Translations under genes and position numbers: made by a program
Shown: positions 7,597 to 15,662 of the stretch, one piece after another
Position numbering within the stretch: position 1 is the first letter of the stretch
How the letters are laid out: each line of letters starts with the position of its first letter
The notes under the pieces: generated by a model
Seen by the model: only the letters and a program-made list of their open reading frames with translations
What the model was told of the DNA's origin: nothing
Databases searched by the model: none
Assembly (NCBI GenBank): GCA_046048295.1
Contig: JBJOGJ010000018.1
Span: 1-29,248 of the forward strand
Reading direction: 5' to 3'
Source of the DNA: CBDCWA01 sp046048295
Lineage (GTDB): Bacteria > Pseudomonadota > Alphaproteobacteria > Rhizobiales > Hyphomicrobiaceae
Length of the DNA stretch: 29,248 bases

Positions 7597-8807
7597 TAAC
7601 TGCCTCGCATTGTCCTCAGATACTTATCATCGAGCTTCTTCAATTCGGGATCGTTGCCTTCGAAATCGAAGAGCGGAGCTAGGGGACGGAAAATGGTGTT
7701 GGAAATCTCGCGGCGGAACCGGAAGTGCAGCGTGCGGCGCTCGAGGTAGCCGCCGAAGAGAAGTTTCGTCGCATAGGTCGTGGCCCCCATCTCGACCTTC
7801 CTGATGCGGTGCGCTATTGCGAACTTTATCAGCTCGAGCCAATTGATGAAGTAGAGGTTGAGGTCGCGAGCGGCGGGGTACTTCATCCCGATCTGTTTGG
7901 CGACGATGCGGTTGCCGGCGTAGATGAACGTCTGGAAACTGACGAGTTCGCTCCCGTGCCAGCAGAGCATGATCTGCGAGCGGTCGCCCAACGCCGACTT
8001 GACGCGCTGGAAGTAGGAAGGATCGAGTTCCTGGAAGTCGCCGTAACTCACTGCAGACTGGGCGAGGGTGTTGCGGAAGAGTTCGTTGATCTCCTTTTCG
8101 AAAGGCTCGACGCGCGTGATGTATTCCATTCGCAGCTGGGCCGCCGTCCGATACTTGCGCTTCAGATAGCGTGCAGTCTTCGGGCGCAGGGAAGCGAGGT
8201 ACTCGTCGAGTGAACCAAAGGGCAGGTCCAGCATGGCAAGGGGAACGCTTGTCACGCAGTTGAAATCGTGTTCGGCGAGTACGGGCGCCATCTCCAGGGC
8301 CAGATCGTCTATGCTCTTGATGGCGACAACCTGGCGGCGGTCATCGGTTGCTTCAGCGCGCAGCTTGCGGAGCATGGCATCGAAAGCCCGCGCGCGACCT
8401 TCGGGGCCGATGCCAGGGGCGAAACCGATCGTCAGGTTGTCGGACATGGGGGAGCCGAGGCCAAGCACGCTCAAGCTCGTCAAGCCGGGGGTGCGGTGGT
8501 GGAGCCAATCGGTGATGCGTCGCAGACCGCCCTGCAAGGGCGTGTCGAGGCGATAGCGGGTGCGAAACAGGGGAGCGAGAGCAACGGTGGAGCCGCAATG
8601 CTCGACGGCAAGGCCACCGAGCTGGAACCCTGGCGGCGGAATATCCTCGATCGCACGGTAATAGTCCCAGGATTCCGGTTCGCCTGGGATCAGCTTATCA
8701 AGCCCGGCCGTCGGGATATCGGCGATGGACTCGTACACCACTGCCCGGAATTCATCCGGTGCGGTAGGAGCTGCCAGCCGCTTCGTGGCGTCGTACGGTT
8801 CGGTCAT
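7596..8807 (-). CDS. FemAB/GNAT-like acyltransferase (DUF482/BioF2-like)
   Basis: A cytoplasmic protein of about 403 residues with the tandem GNAT fold of FemAB-like, 'peptidoglycan biosynthesis'-annotated proteins. Recognisable parts are the central FGSLDEYLASLRPKTARYLKR segment, typical of this family's acyl-acceptor region. Farther on are a C-terminal GNAT half with SQIMLCWHGSELVSFQTFIYAG and the strand/helix KVEMGATTYATKLLFGG. There is no signal peptide. The ATG at 8807 is preferred to a GTG two codons earlier; no strong Shine-Dalgarno is visible for either. It lies between opgG and two short SMR-type membrane proteins on the same strand, overlapping the first of them. This suggests it builds a group that the pair then carries across the membrane. 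Substrate unknown. Confidence 0.8.
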   Translation of the reverse strand: MTEPYDATKRLAAPTAPDEFRAVVYESIADIPTAGLDKLIPGEPESWDYYRAIEDIPPPGFQLGGLAVEHCGSTVALAPLFRTRYRLDTPLQGGLRRITDWLHHRTPGLTSLSVLGLGSPMSDNLTIGFAPGIGPEGRARAFDAMLRKLRAEATDDRRQVVAIKSIDDLALEMAPVLAEHDFNCVTSVPLAMLDLPFGSLDEYLASLRPKTARYLKRKYRTAAQLRMEYITRVEPFEKEINELFRNTLAQSAVSYGDFQELDPSYFQRVKSALGDRSQIMLCWHGSELVSFQTFIYAGNRIVAKQIGMKYPAARDLNLYFINWLELIKFAIAHRIRKVEMGATTYATKLLFGGYLERRTLHFRFRREISNTIFRPLAPLFDFEGNDPELKKLDDKYLRTMRGS

Positions 8808-8984
8808 CGTCACTGGTTCTGATCCCGCTCAAGGCTCTGCGAGTTGCGCCGGGAGCCATGCCTTCCGCCCACACGGCAGGCAAAAGCCCGGACCCTCCCA
8901 GAAACACGGCTATCCGACCTAGGTTGCTACGGTCATAAAGGGCAATCAGTTTAATGGGGGCAGGGTTAACTCTTTGCGGTTCGA
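8808..8984. other. Gap between opgG stop and the acyltransferase start
   Basis: About 175 bases with no supported gene. It is long enough to hold a separate promoter for the leftward acyltransferase/SMR genes, but no convincing -35/-10 pair or terminator was seen. Whether opgG and the acyltransferase share a transcript is therefore open. Confidence 0.4.
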
Positions 8985-10586
8985 TCAGAAATTGTAGAAT
9001 CGCCAAGTGTATGTCCACGTTTCGCTGAGGAGCTTCGAACCTGAGCGGAGGTAGGCGCGGGTCGTGCCCAGAGTGTCGGAATGGTACTGCACATCGATCA
9101 TGGCGCGAAATCCCTTGATCGAGGGATTGGGGACCAGGAATGTCCGGACCACGCGCGCGCCTTCGGCTGATGCAACGACCTCGACCTGCCCTGGGTCGGC
9201 GAGAAAATAGGGTAGCTCTCCGCCAGAGAAATCGACCAATAGCCGGCGGCTCAACGGGGAAGCACGCTCTGACGAGCCCAGGGCGACGGGAGGGGCCATG
9301 AACGTGTGCGCCGTGTGCCCCAGTCCATGAAGCTCGAGGCCAGCTTCGAGCGAATGCATCCTATAGGCAAACGAAAAGGATTGGCCAGGCTCGAGAGGAT
9401 TGGCGGGAAGGAACGCGCAAACGATGTTGTCCGCGGTCTCATCCTTGGTTGCGAGTTCGATGAGTTCGACGACGCCTTCGCCCCAGTCTCCCTTCGGCTC
9501 GATCCAGTAGCTCGGACGCTGCTCGTAGTTCAGCTCGATGTCATGGTAGCTCTCGAAGCGCCGGTCCCGCTGCATCAAGCCGAAGCCCTTGAGGTTGTTG
9601 GCCTGGAATTGGTGGACTTCCTGGATCAGCGGGTTCTTCAGCGGGCGCCAGATCCATTCACCGTTGGCGGTGTGAACGAGCAGTCCGTCGGAATCGTGCA
9701 GCTCAGGACGGAACTCGTCATACTTGTTGCGATCGTTCATGTGGCGATCGTTCTCGCCTAGGAAGTACATGGATGTGAGAGGCGCCATGCCAAGTCGGGT
9801 GATGCGTTGCCTGGCGAATAGCCTGACGTTGACGTCGACCGGCGTTTTCTCTCCCGGGTAGACTGTGAACTGATAGGCGCCGGCAACCGAAGGGCTGTCG
9901 AGCAGAGCGTAGATGACCAAGCGATCGGGTGTCGCCTCATTTGCGTCGATCCAGAACTCACGGAAGAACGGGAACTCCTCCTTGTTGTCGAGCAGGCCGC
10001 TATTGATCGAGAGCCCACGCGCAGACAATCCGTATTTCTGATTGCGCCCGAGCCAGCGGAAGTAGCTAGAGCCGACGAACGAGATCAGTTCGTCGCTTAC
10101 ACGAGGCGTGTTCAGGGGGTAATGGATACGGAAGCCTGCGAAGCCCATGTTGACTGGCAGGCTCTTTGGCAGCTTCAAGCCGCCGTAGTCGAATAGGGTC
10201 TTCGCGTATGGCACCGGCGACACCACGCGATCGCGGATTTCATTGACGGTCACGGGCTTCTTGAACAGATGGCCGAGGTGGAACAGCTGCAGCGAGTAGC
10301 GGTGGCCCTTGTTCCGCATCAGTGCCTTGTCCGGCCGGAAGCGAATGTTGCGCCAGGCGTCCCAATCCATCGTCTCGAACACGGGGGGCAATTTGCCCTC
10401 CAGGTTCTCCCACGGGGCCTTCGCGAGCGCTTCCGCACGTGTCGCGACATCACCGAAGTTGAAGGATGGTTGTGCCGGTTGAGGTGCCTGGGCGTGTGCA
10501 GGGCGGCTCGGCAGGCTGGCGGTCAGGGGAGCGGCCAGGATGCCGGTGAATAAACGAAGTGCAGAGCGACGGTCGAGGTCGGACAT
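8985..10586 (-). CDS. opgG: Tat-exported OpgG/OpgD-family periplasmic glucan protein
   Basis: A 533-residue OpgG/MdoG-family protein (also glycoside hydrolase family GH186) that processes osmoregulated periplasmic beta-glucan in the periplasm. The ATG at 10586 has GAAGG at good spacing. The N-terminus is a Tat signal (DRRSALRLF, twin arginine at 6-7) ending near AHAQA at 31-34. Family signatures are all present: YSLQLFHLGHLF, PYAKTLFDYGG, FAGFRIHYPLN, GSSYFRWLGRNQKYGLSARG, HDSDGL (297-302), NGEWIWRP and DNIV (387-390). The aspartates in HDSDGL and DNIV correspond to the positions I recall as catalytic in E. coli OpgD. A Tat signal is usual for OpgD rather than E. coli OpgG, so either name could apply. 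It is divergent from the second paralogue across an AT-rich 236-base region. Confidence 0.93.
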   Translation of the reverse strand: MSDLDRRSALRLFTGILAAPLTASLPSRPAHAQAPQPAQPSFNFGDVATRAEALAKAPWENLEGKLPPVFETMDWDAWRNIRFRPDKALMRNKGHRYSLQLFHLGHLFKKPVTVNEIRDRVVSPVPYAKTLFDYGGLKLPKSLPVNMGFAGFRIHYPLNTPRVSDELISFVGSSYFRWLGRNQKYGLSARGLSINSGLLDNKEEFPFFREFWIDANEATPDRLVIYALLDSPSVAGAYQFTVYPGEKTPVDVNVRLFARQRITRLGMAPLTSMYFLGENDRHMNDRNKYDEFRPELHDSDGLLVHTANGEWIWRPLKNPLIQEVHQFQANNLKGFGLMQRDRRFESYHDIELNYEQRPSYWIEPKGDWGEGVVELIELATKDETADNIVCAFLPANPLEPGQSFSFAYRMHSLEAGLELHGLGHTAHTFMAPPVALGSSERASPLSRRLLVDFSGGELPYFLADPGQVEVVASAEGARVVRTFLVPNPSIKGFRAMIDVQYHSDTLGTTRAYLRSGSKLLSETWTYTWRFYNF

Positions 10587-10822
10587 TGGTGTGCCTTCAA
10601 TGGGGAAAACCCGCCACGAGATAATTCTGCTATGATTCAGGCGCAATGGTGCATTGCAAAAATTTCCTTGTTTCAGTGACATAAAAGCATTATTGCGCTT
10701 ATCTCGGAACTTCGAACGGCCACCACAACGGAAGATCATTAATGGTCCGGATTGGGGCTCCATTGAGGATCATCGAGTTCCATCAAGGTGTGATCCACGG
10801 ACCATCGAAATCGAGTGAAGCC
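10587..10822. promoter_or_regulatory. Divergent opgG/opgI-like regulatory region with inverted repeats
   Basis: This 236-base gap is clearly more AT-rich (about 10615-10700) than the surrounding genes and must carry both opg promoters. A perfect hyphenated inverted repeat, GCAATG-gtg-CATTGC, lies at 10643-10657. A second pair, GCGCAAT (10641-10647) and ATTGCGC (10692-10698), is centred 28 bases to its right. For leftward transcription a TTGCGC-17-TATCTC pair overlaps the first repeat, which would suit an operator. All of this is read by eye. Confidence 0.45.
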
Positions 10823-12367
10823 ATGTGCCGTTTGCCCGAGGACGGTCGAAGCCGTTGGTGCGTGACGATCCTGACGGTTATCGTCGCATTCTGTGCCTCA
10901 TGGGTCGATGGGGGCCGGGCAGAAGATGCTGGACAGGCCTTCGAACGTTCGCATGTACTCGGTCTTGCGCGAAATCTCGCAGAACGACCCTATAGCCCGT
11001 CAACCAGGCAGGGAGCACGTGGAGTGGCAGCGCAACCGCCTGCCATAAAGGTGCAGGACGGGGAACGGGCTGTGGTTGACTGGTCGGAGGGAGGAAGCGG
11101 ATTCGTACTCGAACCGCAGCCGCCTCAGGGCGATGGTCCGGCGATGGATCTCTATCTCGTCGTAAATGGCCGGGCTCGGCACTACGCCTATGACAAGAGT
11201 GCGTTCGGTGATGCTGCACGTCAGGGAGGCACCAAACCGTCAAGCGGATTTTCAGGGGTCAGGATCAGCCGCAAGGGGGCTGGAAAGAACGCCGGCTCGA
11301 TTGGTGCCCATGGCGGCGCAGCGTCGTTCTTCGCCAACGGCCTCTACGAGTCGATCGGCGAGGGACAAGTTGCCGGAGCGACCGCTCGGCCGGTTAAGGT
11401 TCGATGGCAGGACCGTGGGGAAGAGACCCCTGCCATCCGGACGTTGTGGATCGAAGAGCCGTCGGCAGGCGCCTCGGCGATCGTCCTGCATGCGCTTCTC
11501 GATGCTCCGAGCCTCGCGGGTGCCTGCCAGTTCACGCTGCGGCCCAATGGAACGACGATCATCGACGTCGAGTGCAACATCTTTGCCCGTGCGACGCTCG
11601 AACAGGTCGGATATGGGGTGCTCAATGCCGCGCATTACCTGAGCCCGATGGGTAAGAAGTCGGTGGAGGATGTGAGGCCAGCAATTTACGAGGTAGCAGG
11701 GCTGAAGATGTATTCGGGGCGCGATGAGTGGATATGGCGACCGGTGGCGAACCGGCCGCGCCTCGAGGCTTCCGCGTTCGTGGACGACAACCCCCTGGGC
11801 TACGGGTTGGTGCAGAAGGATCGCGAGGTCTCGGTGTTCCTCGACGACGAAAATCAGTGGCAGCGCCGGCCGACGGTCTGGATCGAGCCGATCGAGGAGT
11901 GGGGTGCGGGCGAGATCGTGTTGCTCGAGATCCCGGCCACTTCTCCGCTCAACAAGAACATCGTCGCCTACTGGCGCCCGAAGGCTCCTCCCAAGGCCAA
12001 GTCGGAGGCGAGCTTTGCCTTTCGCCAGTACTGGGGCTGGGGGCTGCCCGACAAACCGCGGACGGCCACTGTGAGCCATTCCAGGATCGGCCGTGTGGCG
12101 GGCAAGACCGGGCGGGTGAGATTCCTCGTTCAATTCGAAGGCGGTGAACTTGCGAACAAGGATCCGGCGGTGCATGTCACACCGTCCATCACTGCGTCGG
12201 CGGGCAAGATATCGGACATGAAGGTCTACCGATCGACGGAAAGCGGCAGCGTGCGCGTTTTATTCGATCTGGATCCGGGCGCCGAGAGCCTCAGCGAGCT
12301 GCGTCTCGTGCTGATGGCAAACGGGGCGCCTAAGAGCGAGACGTGGTTGTTCCGATGGACACCCTAA
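10823..12367 (+). CDS. opgI: OpgG-family paralogue lacking the catalytic aspartates (OpgI-like)
   Basis: A 514-residue member of the OpgG family with a cleavable signal (about residues 11-33, ending GGRA). The ATG at 10823 has GAAG just upstream; an earlier in-frame ATG at 10742 gives out-of-family N-terminal sequence. Family blocks remain: ASFFANGLYESIGEGQ, ALLDAPSLAGACQFTL, DEWIWRPVANRP, NPLGYGLVQKDR and PTVWIEPIEEWG. However, the HDSDGL motif of the neighbouring OpgG protein reads IYEVAGL here (289-294), and DNIV reads KNIV (378-381). Both presumed catalytic aspartates are therefore gone. Rhodobacter sphaeroides opgGIH has a comparable OpgG-like OpgI of unknown role before opgH, which supports the name. 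It overlaps opgH by 13 bases. A binding or scaffolding role is inferred. Confidence 0.8.
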   Translation: MCRLPEDGRSRWCVTILTVIVAFCASWVDGGRAEDAGQAFERSHVLGLARNLAERPYSPSTRQGARGVAAQPPAIKVQDGERAVVDWSEGGSGFVLEPQPPQGDGPAMDLYLVVNGRARHYAYDKSAFGDAARQGGTKPSSGFSGVRISRKGAGKNAGSIGAHGGAASFFANGLYESIGEGQVAGATARPVKVRWQDRGEETPAIRTLWIEEPSAGASAIVLHALLDAPSLAGACQFTLRPNGTTIIDVECNIFARATLEQVGYGVLNAAHYLSPMGKKSVEDVRPAIYEVAGLKMYSGRDEWIWRPVANRPRLEASAFVDDNPLGYGLVQKDREVSVFLDDENQWQRRPTVWIEPIEEWGAGEIVLLEIPATSPLNKNIVAYWRPKAPPKAKSEASFAFRQYWGWGLPDKPRTATVSHSRIGRVAGKTGRVRFLVQFEGGELANKDPAVHVTPSITASAGKISDMKVYRSTESGSVRVLFDLDPGAESLSELRLVLMANGAPKSETWLFRWTP

Positions 12368-14574
12368 GAAATGGTGCCGTTCGAGCAGATGGGCCTGATA
12401 GTGTGCGTGGAGCCCCCGATGGGGTGCTGCGCGTGGCCGAATATCTTGCCGCGATGCCGGAGTCGCGGCCACTGGCGATGCCTGTACAGTCACTGAAGCG
12501 CTTCGACCGGTCGACGAGAAGGAAGCAGTTGCGCGAGACTGGGGCACTAGGGGTGGTCCTTGCGCGACTGTTCGTGTTTCTGGGGGCGTTGGGTCTTGCA
12601 ATCTATGGCGCCGCGGAAATGTACGGCGTGATCTCGGTCGGTGCGACGACGGCCTTGGAATGGGCCCTGCTCTGTCTCTTCGTCATCAATTTCTCCTGGA
12701 TCTCTTTCGCTTTCACGACCGCAACACTCGGTTTCTTCGGGCTCCTGCTCGGCAAGGGGACACCGTCGAACGTCGCGGCGGGCAGCGAACTCAGCACCTC
12801 GACCGCGATCGTCGTGCCGATCTACAACGAGGATCCGCTGCGTGTGTTTGCTGCCCTGGAAGCGATGATCGAGGCGGTGGCAGCCACAGGACAAGGCCGG
12901 CATTTCCACTGGTTCGTGCTTTCGGACAGCACCAATCCCGACGTGTGGCTTGCGGAGGAGGCGGCATATCTCGAGGCGCGACGGCTGCTCGGACCTGAAG
13001 TCGCTCTGTTCTACCGCCACCGGCCGAGGAATACGGAGCGGAAGGCGGGCAACATCTCCGACTTCGTCAGTACATGGGGTGGGGCCTATGAGCATATGCT
13101 GGTGCTCGATGCCGACAGCCAGATGGAGGCAAGCACGATCATCGGTCTGGCAAGGGCAATGGAGTTGGACCCGGACGCCGGCATCATCCAATCGGTACCA
13201 CTGGTGGTCAACAGGAATACGCTGTTCGCCAGGCTGCAGCAGTTTGCGGCCCGCATCTATGGGCCCGTGCTGGCGGAGGGGCTCTCGCTGTGGTCGGGAC
13301 GGGACGGAAACTATTGGGGACACAATGCCATCATTCGCGTGAAGGCATTCGCCGAATGCTGCCGCCTGCCCGAGCTCAAGGGAGAACCGCCGTTCGGCGG
13401 GCACATCATGAGCCACGACTTCGTGGAGGCGGCACTGATCCGGCGCGGCGGTTGGAGGGTCTACATGCTGGCGCGGCTCGGCGGCAGCTATGAGGAAAGC
13501 CCGCCGTCCCTCATCGATCTCGCTGCACGGGACCGCAGATGGTGCCAAGGCAACCTGCAACACGCCCGGGTTATCAGGGCGCGCGGCTTGCACTGGGCGA
13601 GCCGGGTACACTTCGCGACCGGCATCATGAGTTACGTCGCTTCGCCGATTTGGCTGGCGCAGCTCCTGGTCGGCATTCTCATCGTGCTGCAGTCCCACTA
13701 CGTGAGGCCGGAATACTTCACGGACGAATTCGCGCTGTTGCCGGCTTGGCCGCAGTTTGATGCGGTCCGAGCGCTGTGGCTGTTCGGCACTACGCTTGCC
13801 ATCCTGCTCATTCCAAAGCTGTATGGGTTCGTTGTGTCCCTGCTCGACAGCAAGACGCGACGGGGATGCGGGGGCGCCGTCCTCCTATTCTTTTCGACAC
13901 TTGTCGAAATCATCCTTTCCGCACTCGTCGCGCCGATCATGATGATGATCCAGACCGGTGCTATTGCGCGGATATTGCTGGGGCGCGACAGCGGCTGGAA
14001 TCCACAACGGCGCGATGACGGCGGCATTCCCTTCATGTTCATATTCCGGCGACACCTATCGCACACCCTGCTGGGTGTGGTGGCGCTGGTTGCGGGCCTG
14101 TTGATTGCGCCGAGCCTCGTCGCCTGGATGTCGCCGACGATCGCCGGGCTGATCCTCGCATCGCTGCTGTCGTGGGCGGTTGGCCAACGCGCGCTCGGAA
14201 TTCTGCTGAGGCGGTGGGGACTGCTGCTGACGCCAGAGGAAACGTGCAAGCCGGCGATCCTGGAAAGGAGTGCTGCAGCGCGCATGGCGTCGGCGGCTGC
14301 AGAAAAGCCGGAGGAACCTGCGCTCGTCAGGCTGCTGCGGGAGCCGCACCTTCTGGATGCGCATGTCGTTATCCTGCCACCGGATCCGCCGCGTCCGCCC
14401 GGCCAGATCAATGTCGATCGCGCCGTTGCAGCGGCCAAGCTCGCCGATGCACGCAGTGTCGAGCAGCTCTCAAGCTGGCTGAAGCCGGCCGAGCAGAATG
14501 CGTTTCTCAACGATCGCCGGTTGCTGCGATACGCGCGGCGGTTACCCATCACGATCGGTGGAACGGGCAGGTAA
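12355..14574 (+). CDS. opgH: OpgH glucosyltransferase for periplasmic glucan backbone
   Basis: Inner-membrane processive family-2 glycosyltransferase (MdoH/OpgH) that makes the linear beta-1,2-glucan backbone from UDP-glucose and passes it to the periplasm. The 739-residue protein has two N-terminal membrane helices (about 64-90 and 100-135). The GT2 core contains TAIVVPIYNEDP (150-161), DST (191-193), LDADSQME (251-258), SHDFVEA (353-359) and RDRRWCQGNLQH (392-403), that is, the D, DxD, D and RxxRW-type residues of the family. C-terminal helices span about 420-600. The ATG at 12355 lies inside the end of the preceding gene (13-base overlap), so translation is likely coupled. OpgC starts five bases after its stop. 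Length and motifs match OpgH closely. Confidence 0.95.
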   Translation: MDTLRNGAVRADGPDSVRGAPDGVLRVAEYLAAMPESRPLAMPVQSLKRFDRSTRRKQLRETGALGVVLARLFVFLGALGLAIYGAAEMYGVISVGATTALEWALLCLFVINFSWISFAFTTATLGFFGLLLGKGTPSNVAAGSELSTSTAIVVPIYNEDPLRVFAALEAMIEAVAATGQGRHFHWFVLSDSTNPDVWLAEEAAYLEARRLLGPEVALFYRHRPRNTERKAGNISDFVSTWGGAYEHMLVLDADSQMEASTIIGLARAMELDPDAGIIQSVPLVVNRNTLFARLQQFAARIYGPVLAEGLSLWSGRDGNYWGHNAIIRVKAFAECCRLPELKGEPPFGGHIMSHDFVEAALIRRGGWRVYMLARLGGSYEESPPSLIDLAARDRRWCQGNLQHARVIRARGLHWASRVHFATGIMSYVASPIWLAQLLVGILIVLQSHYVRPEYFTDEFALLPAWPQFDAVRALWLFGTTLAILLIPKLYGFVVSLLDSKTRRGCGGAVLLFFSTLVEIILSALVAPIMMMIQTGAIARILLGRDSGWNPQRRDDGGIPFMFIFRRHLSHTLLGVVALVAGLLIAPSLVAWMSPTIAGLILASLLSWAVGQRALGILLRRWGLLLTPEETCKPAILERSAAARMASAAAEKPEEPALVRLLREPHLLDAHVVILPPDPPRPPGQINVDRAVAAAKLADARSVEQLSSWLKPAEQNAFLNDRRLLRYARRLPITIGGTGR

Positions 14575-14579
14575 CGGGC

Positions 14580-15662
14580 ATGCGGCCTGCGAATGCGATC
14601 GATTTCTGGCGCGGCTTTGCGCTCGTCACCATTTTCATCAATCACGTTCCGGGCATCTGGTACGAGACATTCACGCACAAGAACGTTTCTATTTCGGACT
14701 CGGCGGAGTTGTTCGTGTTCCTTGCTGGATGGTCGCTTCGTCTAATCGTCGAAGGCAGGAGCCGCCCACCGATCGGGCAAATCGTCTACAGGCTCTACGG
14801 GCGCGCGTTCACGCTGTACTGTGCCCACCTGCTGATCGTGTGTATTGCGATTGCCTCGCTGGCGGTTGCCGCGATCGTTCTCCAGAATCCGCTCATCCTC
14901 GAGTGGCACAATGCGGCACACGTCTTCTATGACCCGGTGCGGACCCATGTCGGACTGGTGTTTCTGACCCATCAGCTCGGCTACTTCGACATTCTGCCCC
15001 TCTACATCGTACTGATGCTGTGGGCGCCGATCCTGGCCATCATGGATCGTTTTCTACCAGGAGTTGTGCTGCCGTTCGCGTTTGGGCTATATGTGCTGGT
15101 GCTGAGCACTTCGTTGCCCATGCCGACCTGGCCGACGAACAACAACTGGTTCTTCAACCCATTGGCGTGGCAACTCGTGTTCACACTTGGCTTCGTGCTT
15201 GGTGGGAAGAACACGGTGGCTGGGCGGTTCGCCCGCCGGAATATCGCCATCATACGGGCGCTGGCGCTGCCGATCGTAATCGGCGGAGCAATCGTTGCAT
15301 TCAACAAGTGGTGGCCGGATCCGACGGCCATGCCCGATCCGAAGCTCTTGTTCATCTGGCACAAGACCTATCTGACGCCGATCCGGCTCATCCAGTTCCT
15401 GGCACTGGTAGCAGTAATGTCGGCGGCCTTTCCATACATCGTTGGGGCAGTTCCGACTGTGGTCGAATTTCTTTCAATGCTTGGCAGGAACTCTTTGCAT
15501 GTCTTCTGTCTGGGCTCTGTGCTCAGTCTCTGGGCGCAAATCATAAGGTACGTCTTCCATGGATATTTGCTCGTTGATACGGTAATTATTCTTATGGGCC
15601 TTGTCCTAATGGCGGCAATTGCATGGGTCGTGGAGTGGAAAGCGGGCGTTCAGAAGGCATGA
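14580..15662 (+). CDS. opgC: OpgC succinyltransferase for periplasmic glucans
   Basis: A 360-residue polytopic membrane protein of the OpgC family, which transfers succinyl groups to periplasmic glucans. The start RPANAIDFWRGFALVTIFINH is the typical opening, with the conserved D-x-x-R-G and an in-membrane His near residue 21. SDSAELFVFLAGW, YGRAFTLYCAHLL, FLTHQLGYFDILPLYIVLM and the late FLSMLGRNSLHVFCLGS segment also match the family. About ten membrane segments are predicted. The ATG at 14580 follows the opgH stop by five bases. A longer in-frame opening upstream would lie inside opgH and is rejected. The stop overlaps the next start as ATGA. R. sphaeroides opgC is part of the same kind of operon. 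Confidence 0.92.
   Translation: MRPANAIDFWRGFALVTIFINHVPGIWYETFTHKNVSISDSAELFVFLAGWSLRLIVEGRSRPPIGQIVYRLYGRAFTLYCAHLLIVCIAIASLAVAAIVLQNPLILEWHNAAHVFYDPVRTHVGLVFLTHQLGYFDILPLYIVLMLWAPILAIMDRFLPGVVLPFAFGLYVLVLSTSLPMPTWPTNNNWFFNPLAWQLVFTLGFVLGGKNTVAGRFARRNIAIIRALALPIVIGGAIVAFNKWWPDPTAMPDPKLLFIWHKTYLTPIRLIQFLALVAVMSAAFPYIVGAVPTVVEFLSMLGRNSLHVFCLGSVLSLWAQIIRYVFHGYLLVDTVIILMGLVLMAAIAWVVEWKAGVQKA

Noticed and set aside
6953..7804. 283-codon rightward open frame over the SMR/GNAT genes
   Set aside because: Low-complexity, no motif; the opposite strand encodes clear membrane proteins and an acyltransferase here.
12547..13698. 383-codon open frame antisense to opgH
   Set aside because: His/Arg/Pro/Gln-rich translation without domains, lying wholly inside a well-supported glycosyltransferase gene.
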